From contig JBAXPK010000009.1 in assembly GCA_037132275.1 (NCBI GenBank), positions 1 through 64,000 of the forward strand: DNA of 64,000 nt, written 5' to 3'. Shown here one piece after another: positions 48,626 to 57,787 of this stretch. Positions within the stretch are counted from its first letter, which is position 1. Each line of letters begins with the position of its first letter. The stretch comes from JAABPW01 sp037132275 (GTDB lineage Bacteria; Verrucomicrobiota; Kiritimatiellia; CAIKKV01; CAITUY01). The notes beneath the pieces are model-generated. The model worked only from the letters and a program-made list of their open reading frames with translations. It was not told where the DNA came from and ran no database searches. Made by a program: the position numbers and the translations under genes.

Positions 48626-49033
48626 ATGAAAACATCGACAACATTAGTTTCCTCAAAGGTTAGGGTTTGGAAATTTGGTCGTTTGGGAATTGGGGGCGTC
48701 GTGCTCCTGACGGCCGCTGCGGCGGTGTTGGCGGCGGAAAGCCCCCCGCCAAAAGACCTGGGCTTGTTCTTTCAGCAAAATTGCGCCCGCTGCCACGGGG
48801 CGAACGGGGATGGGCGTGATGCGACAGGCAAGCACCTTCGTGGAGCGGTTTTTACCACTCCACAATGGCAGCAGAATAACAATGATACGGCCATGGCCAA
48901 GGTCATCCTCAAGGGTAAGTTCTTCGGACTGGCAATGCCCGCTTTCAAGGATTCGCTCAGCCAGGATGAGGCCCTTCGCCTGGTCAGGGATATCCTTCAT
49001 AAGCAATTGGGCGCACCCAAGCCTCGTCCGTGA
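48626..49033 (+). CDS. Exported c-type cytochrome
   Basis: A 135-residue protein with a signal peptide (GIGGVVLLTAAAAVLAAES) and one heme c site CARCH (residues about 51-55). The likely axial Met is in FFGLAMPAFKDSLS. It belongs to the class I small cytochrome group (CcoP/cytochrome c6-like). The start at 48626 is placed before the basic N-terminus. A role as a periplasmic electron carrier is likely; the partner is unknown. Confidence 0.88.
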   Translation: MKTSTTLVSSKVRVWKFGRLGIGGVVLLTAAAAVLAAESPPPKDLGLFFQQNCARCHGANGDGRDATGKHLRGAVFTTPQWQQNNNDTAMAKVILKGKFFGLAMPAFKDSLSQDEALRLVRDILHKQLGAPKPRP

Positions 49034-49053
49034 TACGATTCGATCGCCATCAT

Positions 49054-49476
49054 ATGAAAACTTGTTCCCTGCGCGAATCTGAAGCCGTCGAGCCGAAACA
49101 GCTTGCCGCCCTGCTCGAGTTTATTCCCGTCTTTGAGGATCCGACTTTCTGTCCCGAACGGATAATACCGGTTGATGAATCCGAACTGCCTGATGTGGAT
49201 TTCATGAAGGTGGTATCGCGTTTCATGGATGCCTGCTACAAGAACGGGTTCGTGGTCCGCTTTGACTGGGAAGCGTGGGAGGCTGAGGGAATGGGCTACG
49301 TCAGGACGCCGGAATTATTAAAGGAGGCCGATCTGAATGGATTGCGTCGGTTGCTCACCTGGCATGTCCGGCAAAACCGGTTTGTCAGGCTCCACGTCGC
49401 CACCATGATCGCCACGGGACATATTTTGCAAGTGTTGAAACGCTTGAACGAGCTGGTTATCCCAGAATGTCCTTGA
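49054..49476 (+). CDS. DUF6508-like protein
   Basis: A 140-residue soluble protein. The segment FMDACYKNGFVVRFDWEAWEAEG and the C-terminal HVRQNRFVRLHVATMIATGHILQVLKRL fit a small family that I associate with DUF6508, of unknown function. The ATG at 49054 is preferred to an upstream GTG that would overlap the cytochrome gene. The 3' end overlaps the convergent SufS-like gene by 20 bp. Family assignment is from memory and moderate. Confidence 0.7.
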   Translation: MKTCSLRESEAVEPKQLAALLEFIPVFEDPTFCPERIIPVDESELPDVDFMKVVSRFMDACYKNGFVVRFDWEAWEAEGMGYVRTPELLKEADLNGLRRLLTWHVRQNRFVRLHVATMIATGHILQVLKRLNELVIPECP

Positions 49477-50671
49477 GCCCCTCGATCAGGCGGTCAATGT
49501 CGGCATGGGTGTTGAAAACATGGGTCGAGGCCCGTATCGTTCCCTCCAGTTTTAACCGATGGTGAAGAATGTGGGCGCAATGATAGCCGCCGCTTACCAG
49601 AATCTGGTGCCGGTCAAACAATTGACGGGCCACGGCATCGGCGCTGAGCCCGCTGGTTTCCACTTTGAAGGTTGCCAGTCCGATCCGATGAGTTAAGGGA
49701 ACGCTGCCGGCAAGAACGTTTACTTCCGGGATGGCACCCAGTGCTTCCACAAGATGCCTGCCCAGGTCAAACGAGTGGCTGGCAACCGCCTCCATACCGA
49801 TGGCGCGAAGATAAGCCACTGCGGCGCCAAGCCCGATCACTCCCTCGATATTGGGCGTTCCCGCCTCGAAACGGAGAGGAAGTGCGTGAGCGACAAACCG
49901 GTCATCGCTATGGAATTTCACCATTCCGCCGCCAGTTTGATACAAGGACAGCGCGTCCAGCCGTTCCCGTTTCCCATACAAAATTCCGACGCCGGACGGG
50001 CCCAGCAATTTGTGCCCCGAGGTCGCCAGGAAATCGCAATCAAGCGCCTTGACGTCGATGGGAATATGACTGGCACTCTGGGAGGCATCAAGGAACACGG
50101 GCACATTCCGGGCATGGGCTGCGGCAATCCACGGCTCCACCGGCGCCAGCACCCCCAGTGTGTTTGAAACCTGGGCTATTGTCGCCAGCCGAGTTCGGGG
50201 CGACAGGAGCGAATCGATTTGGTCGTAAAGGGGAACCCCTTCGGAATCAAGGTCGACAGGCATCACCCTGGCATGAACCCGCCAGGGCATGAAGTTGGAG
50301 TGATGTTCGGAAGGAGCCAGGATCACCTCGTCATCAGACTTCAAGACAAGCCCGTGCGCCACGAGGTTAATGGCTTCCGTGGTGTTGCGCGTAAAGATAA
50401 TCTCATCCGGCGAGGCGTTCAGGAATGAGGCCACCTCATGGCGGGCCCGCTCGAATAAATCGGTCGCTTCCTCCGAGAGGCCATGGACACCCCGGTGGAC
50501 ATTGGCGGTGTGGTTTTCGTAAAACCGGGTGACCGCATCGATGACGCACCGGGGTTTGGGAGCCGTGGACGCACTGTCGAGGTGCGTGATGGTGTGGCCA
50601 TCAACCTGTCTCTTGAGCAGGGGAAAATCCGCCCGGGTCCAGGCTAGCGGATCGGTTCGAGGTGAATTCAT
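49457..50671 (-). CDS. SufS-like cysteine desulfurase
   Basis: PLP-dependent fold type I enzyme of 404 residues. The PLP lysine is in FLATSGHKLLGPSGVG, NTLGVLAPVE is conserved, and the catalytic Cys is in SGGYHCAHILHH near the C-terminus, where SufS has RxGHHCA. It probably releases sulfur from cysteine as persulfide, but the surrounding sequence is unusual and no SufE, SufU or SufBCD is nearby. It is last in a four-gene run and overlaps the PaaK-like gene by 4 bp, so it may serve a dedicated thiolation pathway. Confidence 0.85.
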   Translation of the reverse strand: MNSPRTDPLAWTRADFPLLKRQVDGHTITHLDSASTAPKPRCVIDAVTRFYENHTANVHRGVHGLSEEATDLFERARHEVASFLNASPDEIIFTRNTTEAINLVAHGLVLKSDDEVILAPSEHHSNFMPWRVHARVMPVDLDSEGVPLYDQIDSLLSPRTRLATIAQVSNTLGVLAPVEPWIAAAHARNVPVFLDASQSASHIPIDVKALDCDFLATSGHKLLGPSGVGILYGKRERLDALSLYQTGGGMVKFHSDDRFVAHALPLRFEAGTPNIEGVIGLGAAVAYLRAIGMEAVASHSFDLGRHLVEALGAIPEVNVLAGSVPLTHRIGLATFKVETSGLSADAVARQLFDRHQILVSGGYHCAHILHHRLKLEGTIRASTHVFNTHADIDRLIEGLKDILG

Positions 50672-51987
50672 CGGGACTCCTCTCCTGTCATGAACAGGGC
50701 TTCATGGTTCCATGCCCCCGAAGTCCGGGCAAGGCGGAATTTTCCGGATGGTTCCGTGGGTATGGCGGCCTCAGGTCGCATGATGATGCAGGCGCCCGGC
50801 CCATAAATCGACTGTAGGCCGGCTTGGAGTACCAACTTCGGCTCGGCCTGACCCGTTGAGGCGACGTAGTGGAAAATATAATCACAGGCGCCTGTTTGCT
50901 CCATCTGGTAGGACACAAGGGCATCCATTTCGCCCACCGTTCGGTCAAGGTCATCCACCGTGACGGCCCGGCCGGTTTCCGTAAACGTCAAATCCCTCGT
51001 TCGCCCTAGGATACGGGCTGCCGTCAGACCCCTTGAGCGGCCGCAGGGACAGGCACCGGTTTCAAGCCGGATCAGATCGCCGATATCAAAACGAAGGAGG
51101 CAGACCCATGGATTCCCGAGCGTGGTGACCAGAATCCGGCCGACACGCGGATCGCCGAGGGAGGGGGTCAAGGGCTGGAAGTCCAAATGGCAGTACTCCG
51201 TGTTCTGGTGGAAGCGTCCGTGCTCGCATTCGGTGAGGATATGTCCCGTCTCCGTGGATCCATAAGAACTCAGGATCGGGGTGCGGGGGAAGACGGGCTT
51301 GATATGCCGATAATGGAGGCGAGAGGGGAACTCATAGGTCAGGGAGACAAACCGGGGTTGATACAGGGCGCGGCCCTGTTCCCGGGCATAGCGGCACAGA
51401 ATGGCCAGATAGGCGGGGTCGGCCTCAAGCAGGTCCGGTTGGAACTGGTCCAGTTCGTGGATCATCCGGTCCATGTCATGCGGCAGCCAGCGGGTCGGAT
51501 CCGTCTGCTGGTTGAGAAACAAAAGGCGTCCCAAGGTACGCTCCTCGAGAGATAATTCGCCGATATGGCAAACAGTTCCGGCGCATAGCGGCGTGGTGAG
51601 GACCGCCTCGCGTTGACGCCCGGTGATGACGCGGTCGAGACCGGTGTGAAGAGATGCGGCGGCCTGTTCGGAAGCATCCCACCAGGGTTGATACCAGACG
51701 ATGGACGAACGATCCTCGGTGGTGCCACTGGTGGTGACCCATTCCACTTCGCCCGATACCAGACCGGCTTTTAAGTTTCGATCCCGGGGCACAAACCCCT
51801 TTGGCATGTGCGCCCGGATATCACGTTTGGTCAAAACGGGAAGGGCGGCGTATCGTTGTTCCAGGGGGCATTCCGACCCCGGGTCAAACGCTCGCCAGCT
51901 CTCGTAGAAAGGGACATTTGCGAGCGCATGATCCAATGCATTCGGGTTCACTAGTGGATGTTCCGGGAATTGTATTGTTTTGGGCAT
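50668..51987 (-). CDS. PaaK/CapK-like adenylate-forming enzyme
   Basis: A 439-residue protein of the phenylacetate-CoA ligase-like superfamily. The P-loop motif is TTSGTTEDRSS; SSYGSTETGHIL and the FDIGDLIRLE and ACPCGRSRG segments fit the family. The divergent P-loop leaves substrate and acceptor open. It is between a DODA-type dioxygenase (1-bp overlap) and the SufS-like gene (4-bp overlap). Activation of an acid for transfer of sulfur or another nucleophile is a reasonable hypothesis. Confidence 0.85.
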   Translation of the reverse strand: MPKTIQFPEHPLVNPNALDHALANVPFYESWRAFDPGSECPLEQRYAALPVLTKRDIRAHMPKGFVPRDRNLKAGLVSGEVEWVTTSGTTEDRSSIVWYQPWWDASEQAAASLHTGLDRVITGRQREAVLTTPLCAGTVCHIGELSLEERTLGRLLFLNQQTDPTRWLPHDMDRMIHELDQFQPDLLEADPAYLAILCRYAREQGRALYQPRFVSLTYEFPSRLHYRHIKPVFPRTPILSSYGSTETGHILTECEHGRFHQNTEYCHLDFQPLTPSLGDPRVGRILVTTLGNPWVCLLRFDIGDLIRLETGACPCGRSRGLTAARILGRTRDLTFTETGRAVTVDDLDRTVGEMDALVSYQMEQTGACDYIFHYVASTGQAEPKLVLQAGLQSIYGPGACIIMRPEAAIPTEPSGKFRLARTSGAWNHEALFMTGEESR

Positions 51988-52769
51988 CAGCCGATCCTAA
52001 AGCCGCGCATGGAGATGGATCCGAGGACGACCTCTTCCGTGAAAAACGATAGCGCCTCATTCTTCTCCTGGAGCGCCAGCGCGTAGAGCATTGGTAGATA
52101 ATGTTCGTTTGTGGGGATGGCCAGCGCTGCCGTGGCCCCTAGCCGGGCATAATGAACCAATGCGTCATGGTCGCGTGTCTCGATAAGCGTTTTCAATTTT
52201 GCGTCAAATTCCGACGCCCACTCGAAAGGCTTGTTTGTCCATTCCATCAGGCCAAGGTTGTGAACCATGTTGCCGCTTCCAACGATCAGCAGGCCCCGTT
52301 CTCGCAAAGGGGCTAGTTCGCGGCCGATCTCGTAATGGCGGTGCGGCGGCAACGCACGATTAAGGCTCAGTTGGAAAACGGGCACGTTCGCCTTTGGATA
52401 CATGCGGCAGAGGACGGACCATGTGCCGTGATCCAAACCCCAGTTCATATCCGGTTTGACCGTTATAGAATGGATGATTTCGCAGGTTGTCCGTACCCAT
52501 TCCGGTGATCCGTCGGTCGGATACTGTTTCATAAACAGTTCCGGTGGAAAGCCCCCAAAGTCGTGAATGGTCTTTGGTTTCGGCATGGCCGTCACCCATG
52601 TCCCGTCGGTTTCCCAGTGTGCGGAGATGCAGAGTATGGCTTGTGGATGGGGCAGAGCCGCCCCCAATGCCGCCCAGGTGCGGCTGAATTTATTATCCTC
52701 GAGTGCATTCATGGGGCTGCCATGGCCGACGAAAAGCACTGGCATTTTTGTCGTGGTTCCCGTGGTCAT
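51987..52769 (-). CDS. DODA-type (LigB-like) extradiol dioxygenase, YgiD-like
   Basis: A 260-residue class III extradiol dioxygenase-like enzyme. It starts MPVLFVGHGSPMNAL after a short extension, with AILCISAHWE, the DHGTWSVL segment, and VGSGNMVHNLG later, together giving the metal-binding His residues. Related YgiD/DODA enzymes cleave catechols such as L-DOPA, and plant homologues make betalamic acid. The start overlaps the Smr gene stop. It lies in a four-gene operon with ligase and desulfurase genes. Confidence 0.92.
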   Translation of the reverse strand: MTTGTTTKMPVLFVGHGSPMNALEDNKFSRTWAALGAALPHPQAILCISAHWETDGTWVTAMPKPKTIHDFGGFPPELFMKQYPTDGSPEWVRTTCEIIHSITVKPDMNWGLDHGTWSVLCRMYPKANVPVFQLSLNRALPPHRHYEIGRELAPLRERGLLIVGSGNMVHNLGLMEWTNKPFEWASEFDAKLKTLIETRDHDALVHYARLGATAALAIPTNEHYLPMLYALALQEKNEALSFFTEEVVLGSISMRGFRIG

Positions 52770-53095
52770 CGTGCCGAACCCTCCAGCGATACGATTGTCA
52801 CCCCGCTGCCGCCGGGGGTTTGGCCGGCTTCGCCCAGCCTGAAGTGAGTGATCCCCAGGGCCTTCAAACGCTGGTGAATGGCCTTGCGCAACGCACCGGT
52901 GCCGTGCCCGTGAATAAGGCGGACTTCCAGAAACCCCTCCAGCATAGCGTCGCTCAGGAACAGGTCGAGGCGGGGCAGCATGTCCTCCACTCTCAGCCCA
53001 TGCATGTCGATTTCACTTGCCGCCCCGGGCCGCCGCGCGGAACGGCGGATCAAAACCCGGTTCCTCATTGTATTGCCGGACGCTTGTTTTTTCAT
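52766..53095 (-). CDS. Stand-alone Smr-domain protein
   Basis: A 109-residue protein with a basic N-terminus and an Smr domain: DMHGLRVEDMLPRLDLFL, LIHGHGTGALRKAIHQRL and GGSGVTIVSLEG. Smr domains are nicking nucleases or RNA-cleaving/binding modules, as in the C-terminus of MutS2. It is the first gene of smr-dioxygenase-ligase-desulfurase. The role in that operon is unclear. Confidence 0.9.
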   Translation of the reverse strand: MKKQASGNTMRNRVLIRRSARRPGAASEIDMHGLRVEDMLPRLDLFLSDAMLEGFLEVRLIHGHGTGALRKAIHQRLKALGITHFRLGEAGQTPGGSGVTIVSLEGSAR

Positions 53096-53253
53096 GTGAT
53101 GTTTTTAATAGAACGGAACAAGGAGATATTGCTTTGTTTAATAAGTTGTGACAAGCACAGTTGCCTGCTGCTTGTTATGTGCGGAACGATATGGTCTACT
53201 TTCAGCAGTAATGGCGGTATTCTGTAAATAAGTAGGGCGAGGTTAACACAAAG

Positions 53254-54528
53254 ATGGGCGATTTTTTGCATTCTGCGGCTATTGGTTCCACAACGCTTGT
53301 TGCGGTCATGGTGATGTACCAGTTCGTCCTGGCGATTGCGGCCTATTTTCACAGGCGTCGGGCGGTCAGGGAAATGGGGCGAGCCATGCCTGGCTTGGAG
53401 CAATACCCGCCGATTACCATTTTGGTGCCCGCCCACAATGAAGAGGTGGTGATCGAGCGTACGGTGAGAACCTTGCTGGCGTTGCGGTATCCCGAAACCA
53501 AACTGACGTTGCTGGTCATCGATGACGCCTCGACAGACGGCACCGCAGCGATCCTGGACCGCCTGCACAGGGAAAACCCGCGCGTTCAGGTTTACCACCG
53601 CCAAAAACCGGACGGCGGGCTTGGCAAAGCGGCCGCCCTTAACGCCGCCACTCTGCGCGTTACGGACGATTATATCGCCGTCTACGACGCGGACAACTGC
53701 CCCGAGCCGGATTCGTTATTGCGGTTGATGGCGCGTTTCATCGAAAACCCGTCGTTGGCGGCGGCGGTTGGAAAGTTTCGCTGCGGCAACAAACGCCAGA
53801 ACTTTCTCACCCGTTGCGTCAACATTGAGGGCCTGTGTTTCCAGGACATTGTACAGGCCGGCCGCCATATGATCTTTGGCATCGCCTTTTTAACCGGTAC
53901 CAACTACGTGATTAAAAAGAGTGTCCTTTTGGAGGTCGGCGGGTGGGACGAAGAGGCGCTGGCGGAGGATAGCGAACTTTCCACTCGCTTATACATGGGA
54001 CAATACCGCGTTGACTATGTGCCCTGTTCACAGACCTGGGAGCAGGAGCCGGAGACCATGAGGGTATGGATGAAGCAACGCACCCGCTGGGCGCGTGGCA
54101 ACAACTATGCCATCATGAAAATCATCCGTACCTTTGCGATGTCGAAAGACAAGTGGCGCACCTTCGAGAATCTACTCATGTTGGCGATGAGTTATCTCTT
54201 TCTGATGGCCATTGTCATCTCTCAAACCATCTTGATCCTGTCGTTATGTGGATTCAATCACATCGGCCACGATGCCGGGTGGATCTTCGGATTCTGGAAG
54301 TTAGCTGCCTTTATGTACGTTGCGCAAGTCTGGTACACCCTCGCCCTTGAGCGGGAAGCGCAGCCGGTGAACGTGCTGGTTGGCCTGTTGATGTACTTCT
54401 TCTATGGTTACCTCTGGATGGCCGCCATTGTCCGCGCCCTCTATCACGACGTGGTCGTAAGGAAGGAGCGCATCTGGGACAAGACGGCGCGTTTCGAGAC
54501 TGAACTGGAGGTCGGCGACCAGGCGTAG
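53254..54528 (+). CDS. Membrane glycosyltransferase family 2
   Basis: A 424-residue membrane enzyme. One N-terminal span (about 8-30) precedes the GT-A domain, with DDASTDGT, YDADNCPEPDS, EDSELSTR and the processive-type QRTRWARGN motif. About three C-terminal spans follow. This layout fits cellulose/hyaluronan/poly-GlcNAc synthase-like enzymes. Partner genes such as those for polymer export are not seen. A GAGG ribosome-binding site precedes the ATG. Confidence 0.92.
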   Translation: MGDFLHSAAIGSTTLVAVMVMYQFVLAIAAYFHRRRAVREMGRAMPGLEQYPPITILVPAHNEEVVIERTVRTLLALRYPETKLTLLVIDDASTDGTAAILDRLHRENPRVQVYHRQKPDGGLGKAAALNAATLRVTDDYIAVYDADNCPEPDSLLRLMARFIENPSLAAAVGKFRCGNKRQNFLTRCVNIEGLCFQDIVQAGRHMIFGIAFLTGTNYVIKKSVLLEVGGWDEEALAEDSELSTRLYMGQYRVDYVPCSQTWEQEPETMRVWMKQRTRWARGNNYAIMKIIRTFAMSKDKWRTFENLLMLAMSYLFLMAIVISQTILILSLCGFNHIGHDAGWIFGFWKLAAFMYVAQVWYTLALEREAQPVNVLVGLLMYFFYGYLWMAAIVRALYHDVVVRKERIWDKTARFETELEVGDQA

Positions 54529-54619
54529 TCACCCCTTTGACACCTCCAGGCGCTGTCTGCCTGATGATTCAATCCGGGAATTGCTGGGCTTCAGGAGGTC
54601 GCGCTGGTATAAAGGCGGC

Positions 54620-55189
54620 ATGAGCGACCGGCGTGAGTTGGATCAGGAGTTGGTGGCCCGATCCCGGGAGGGTGACCACGCGGCGTATACGCAACTCATG
54701 GATTACTATCAGGCTCCCATTCTGAACTTCGTTTATCGTATGGTGGGCAACCGGGAAGAGGCGGAAGATATCGCCCAGGATGTGTTTGTCAGGGCCTATC
54801 GAAAACTTGGCTCGTTTGCCTTTCGCTCGTCACGCGATCGGTTTTCGACATGGCTGTTTCAGTTGGCCCGAAATGCGACAGTAGATGTTTTGAGACGGCG
54901 GCAACGGCGTCCCGTTCAGTCGCTTGATGAATTCCCGCTGCTGGCGCCCGTGACCGTTGGTGACCCCGCCCTGGACGCCGGTGACAGGGAACAGGAACGG
55001 GCGATTGCCGCCGCCATCGCCGAACTTCCCGAAGACCAGCGCATCGCCCTGGTGCTTTCAGTCTATGAGGGGCAGCCTTATGCCGATATTGCCGTGATTA
55101 TGAATGCCTCCGTGAAATCGGTGGAGGCGAGAATTTACCGCGCCCGTCAGTTCTTGCGGCAGCGGTTGGCGCTTTTTTTGTCGCAATAA
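54620..55189 (+). CDS. ECF-family sigma factor, CnrH/RpoE-like
   Basis: A 189-residue sigma factor. Region 2 is DYYQAPILNFVYRMVGNREEAEDIAQDVFVRAYRKL split here, followed by STWLFQLARNATVDVLRRR. Region 4 has LPEDQRIALVLSVYEG and YADIAVIMNASVKSVEARIYRAR. The start at 54620 follows an AAAGG site. It is followed by a membrane anti-sigma candidate and a CnrX-like protein, so it probably controls the metal efflux genes downstream. Confidence 0.93.
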   Translation: MSDRRELDQELVARSREGDHAAYTQLMDYYQAPILNFVYRMVGNREEAEDIAQDVFVRAYRKLGSFAFRSSRDRFSTWLFQLARNATVDVLRRRQRRPVQSLDEFPLLAPVTVGDPALDAGDREQERAIAAAIAELPEDQRIALVLSVYEGQPYADIAVIMNASVKSVEARIYRARQFLRQRLALFLSQ

Positions 55190-55244
55190 TATTTCTGCGA
55201 GGGTTTTTGCTTCCGCCAGCGTTTTAAGAAGTAGAGGGAGAGGA

Positions 55245-55601
55245 ATGTTGAGTGTGAAAAGTAATTATTCATACAGTGGCTTGCCTGAGGACGAGAAACT
55301 TGATGCGTTGCTGAAAACGTATGGGGGCATTACCCCTGCGCCAGATTTCAATGAGGCGGTTTGGCAGCGATTAAGTATAGATAAATCCCGGAATAAGGCG
55401 CAGCCTGTCCTGACATGGGTCAGGGTTAATGTGAAACCCTTCGATGCGGTTGCGGCTTTGGCGGGCGTGGCGGCTGGGTTTATCCTGTCCCTGCAAGTCC
55501 TATCCCACGGGGTAGCGCCGGCGGATCCGCGTTTTCAAATACTCAATTCCGCGAGTTTGACGGGGGGCTATATGCAGTTGGCTTCACAGGGGGTGAAATG
55601 A
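55245..55601 (+). CDS. Putative membrane anti-sigma factor
   Basis: A 118-residue protein with a cytosolic N-terminus (about 65 residues), one membrane span (about 67-84, AVAALAGVAAGFILSLQVL) and a short periplasmic tail. It lies between an ECF sigma factor and a CnrX-like gene and overlaps the latter by ATGA, the position of CnrY. No ZAS-type His/Cys motif is present. Its assignment rests on position and topology. Confidence 0.7.
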   Translation: MLSVKSNYSYSGLPEDEKLDALLKTYGGITPAPDFNEAVWQRLSIDKSRNKAQPVLTWVRVNVKPFDAVAALAGVAAGFILSLQVLSHGVAPADPRFQILNSASLTGGYMQLASQGVK

Positions 55602-56074
55602 ACTATAAACGATTAACGTTATTGCTGGCAGGGGTATTGGTGACGTTGGTTGCGCTTCTGCTCATTCGCCCGATGATGGAGTGTACGGTTCCTTCAATTG
55701 AATCGATCAACGACAGCCGCTGGCTTAAAAAAACATTGAAGTTAACCCCGGCACAGGCGGCGGAAATCCAGAGCCTTCACCAGGAGTTGGGGAAGACGCT
55801 GGCCGGGTGTTGCGGTCGGCATTGCCGGGCACGGGCCTCCCTGATGGAGGCGCTGTTTGCCTCGACGAATGGGTTGGAGCGGTCACAGGCGCTTATTGAT
55901 GAGATGTGCCGGGCACAGGCTGCGAGCGAGCTGGCGACGCTGACTAATATTTATCGTGTGCGCGAGGTGCTGACCCCAAAACAGAGGGAGCTATACGAGC
56001 GCCAGGTGAAATCCATGGATTGTATGAGCGGAACGGCGGGTGGCGGGGCTACCTGTGGATGTATGGGTAAGTGA
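55598..56074 (+). CDS. CnrX/CpxP-like periplasmic metal sensor, Cys-rich
   Basis: A 158-residue protein with an N-terminal membrane anchor (LLLAGVLVTLVALLLI) and a helical periplasmic domain (LKLTPAQAAEIQSLHQELGKTL...ELATLTNIYRVREVLTPKQRELYERQ) of the heavy-metal resistance, CnrX/ZraP type. It carries many Cys residues: CCGRHC and CMSGTAGGGATCGCMGK at the C-terminus, likely metal ligands. With the sigma and anti-sigma genes it forms a CnrYXH-like signalling set. Confidence 0.8.
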   Translation: MNYKRLTLLLAGVLVTLVALLLIRPMMECTVPSIESINDSRWLKKTLKLTPAQAAEIQSLHQELGKTLAGCCGRHCRARASLMEALFASTNGLERSQALIDEMCRAQAASELATLTNIYRVREVLTPKQRELYERQVKSMDCMSGTAGGGATCGCMGK

Positions 56075-56106
56075 TAAAACAGAAAGAAGTGAGAAAGGAA
56101 AAGAAG

Positions 56107-56385
56107 ATGAAAGCATTACTATTAGTGGGAGTGTTGCTGGCGTCGGTGTCCATGGCGTTCGCCGGGTCAACCGATGGGGTTGCGGCAAAGGCGCAAACGG
56201 CTTGCCCGATCATGGGCGAAGCCGTTAACTCGAAGGTCTTCGTGGATTATCAGGGGCAGCGCATCTATTTCTGCTGCAACCATTGCCCGGCGATCTTCAA
56301 TAAAGATCCGGAAAAGTACATCAAGAAGATGAAAGACCAGGGAGTGACGTTGGAGAAGACTCCCGTCGCGGCGGATAAAAAGTAG
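56107..56385 (+). CDS. Exported YHS/TRASH-like metal-binding protein
   Basis: A 92-residue protein with a signal peptide (LLLVGVLLASVSMAFAGS) and a TRASH/YHS-like domain (CPIMGEAVNSKVFVDYQG and YFCCNHCPAIFNKDPEKY). The Cys residues would bind copper or a similar metal. Its position between the CnrX-like gene and the RND pump suggests a periplasmic metal chaperone for the pump. Confidence 0.87.
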   Translation: MKALLLVGVLLASVSMAFAGSTDGVAAKAQTACPIMGEAVNSKVFVDYQGQRIYFCCNHCPAIFNKDPEKYIKKMKDQGVTLEKTPVAADKK

Positions 56386-56410
56386 GAACTCAGGCTTCGG
56401 AGAGGAAAAG

Positions 56411-56513
56411 AATTTGAACAGAAGCACACGAAGACCGCAAAGGTAATGGGTTTTCCGCCGGAGGCGGGGAAGAAAATTCTTCTTCGCGATCTTCGCGAAC
56501 TTCTGTTCAAATT
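56411..56513. repeat. Dispersed palindromic repeat, TTTGAACAGAAG family, copy A
   Basis: Perfect 14-bp arms AATTTGAACAGAAG (56411-56424) and CTTCTGTTCAAATT (56500-56513). The interior holds the CCGCCGGAGGCGG palindrome, also present in the copy at 62317-62418. It lies between the YHS gene and cusC. Confidence 0.85.
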
Positions 56514-56527
56514 CTTCGTTTTGGTTT

Positions 56528-57787
56528 ATGAACTTGAAAGCCCATTTTATCGGTTGCTTGCTACTTCTCACGGCTTTACCAACCCTGGCCGGGGATACCA
56601 ATTCCCTTACGCTCCAGCAGGTGATGGCGGCATCACGGGCCGATAACGCCACGCTTCGTGCCCTCGCGCAGAAAGCCGGAGCCATGGGCGAACGGTCGCG
56701 ACAGGCGGGCTCCCTGGCCAATCCCATGCTGACCTATCGCGGTATGAATTCCACCAGCGGGGGACAGTGGCCTAACTCGGATGAGAAACGACTCGAAATC
56801 GAGCAGGCCTTTCCCTGGCCGGGCAAACGGGGACTGACGCAGGTGATGGCCGAGAAGGAAGCGGATGCCATGCAGTCCGAGGCCCGGGCTATGGAGCTTG
56901 ATGTGGAAATGCTGGCCGCCGAAACCTTTTATGCGTTATATGCCGTCCAGCAATCGCTGGCGATCACCCGTTCCGAGGAAGCCCTGTTGCGCCGTATCGA
57001 AGACCTGGCTACCACCCGCTATGCCACGGGCGCTGTCGGCCAACAGGATGTCTTGAAGGCTCAAACCGAAATCACCCTGCTTCATCAAAAGCAAATTGAT
57101 CTCGAAGTCCGCGAGTTCATGCTGAAAACCAAACTCAATACCCTCATGAATCGGCCCGTCACCGCGCCGATGGGGCAGGTCGTCGCGCCCCTGCAAAAGG
57201 GATCCATTGATGATGCGGAACGGATTGCCGCCCAAGCGCTTGCGCGCCGCCCGGAAATCAAACTGGCGCAGGCGCGGATTGAGCGGGCGCAGGCGGGGCA
57301 GGCCTTCATGAAGAAAGAGGGGTTGCCCGATTACAAGGTTGGACTGGAATACCGGAGCATGCCGGCTGATGACCAGGTGATGTTCATGGTGGGAATCGAA
57401 CTTCCCCTCTGGCGAAGCAAGATCGGTGCCGGTGTGCGCGAAGCGGGGCTCACGCTTCAGTCGGAACAGGCGGCCCGTGAGGCGGCGGAGCGGCAGGTGG
57501 CCCGGGAGGTTCAGGATGCCTTGACGCAAGTTCGGGCGGCACAACGGACGCTGACGCTTACCCGCAAGGAACTGATTCCCCAGGCTGAACTGCGGTTCGC
57601 CGCCAGCGAGGCGGCCTATCGGGGCGGCGGCAAGGGCGACTTTATGGATCTTTTGGAGAGTCAGCGGTTTCTGCTGAATGCGCGGGTGATGGCGGTGACG
57701 GCCGAGGGCGAGTTGGGCATGCAGTGGGTCCGGTTGGCGAGGGCTGCAGGACTGGGAGTTCTGGAAATCAGAGAAGAGGTAAAATGA
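56528..57787 (+). CDS. TolC/CusC-like outer-membrane efflux protein
   Basis: A 419-residue outer-membrane factor of an RND tripartite pump. It has a signal peptide (LLLLTALPTLAG), two repeated helical parts with the segments GQQDVLKAQTEITLLHQKQI and GGGKGDFMDLLESQRFLLNA. At 419 residues it is typical of CzcC/CusC proteins. It overlaps the MFP gene by ATGA, so the pump genes are translationally coupled. Confidence 0.92.
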   Translation: MNLKAHFIGCLLLLTALPTLAGDTNSLTLQQVMAASRADNATLRALAQKAGAMGERSRQAGSLANPMLTYRGMNSTSGGQWPNSDEKRLEIEQAFPWPGKRGLTQVMAEKEADAMQSEARAMELDVEMLAAETFYALYAVQQSLAITRSEEALLRRIEDLATTRYATGAVGQQDVLKAQTEITLLHQKQIDLEVREFMLKTKLNTLMNRPVTAPMGQVVAPLQKGSIDDAERIAAQALARRPEIKLAQARIERAQAGQAFMKKEGLPDYKVGLEYRSMPADDQVMFMVGIELPLWRSKIGAGVREAGLTLQSEQAAREAAERQVAREVQDALTQVRAAQRTLTLTRKELIPQAELRFAASEAAYRGGGKGDFMDLLESQRFLLNARVMAVTAEGELGMQWVRLARAAGLGVLEIREEVK

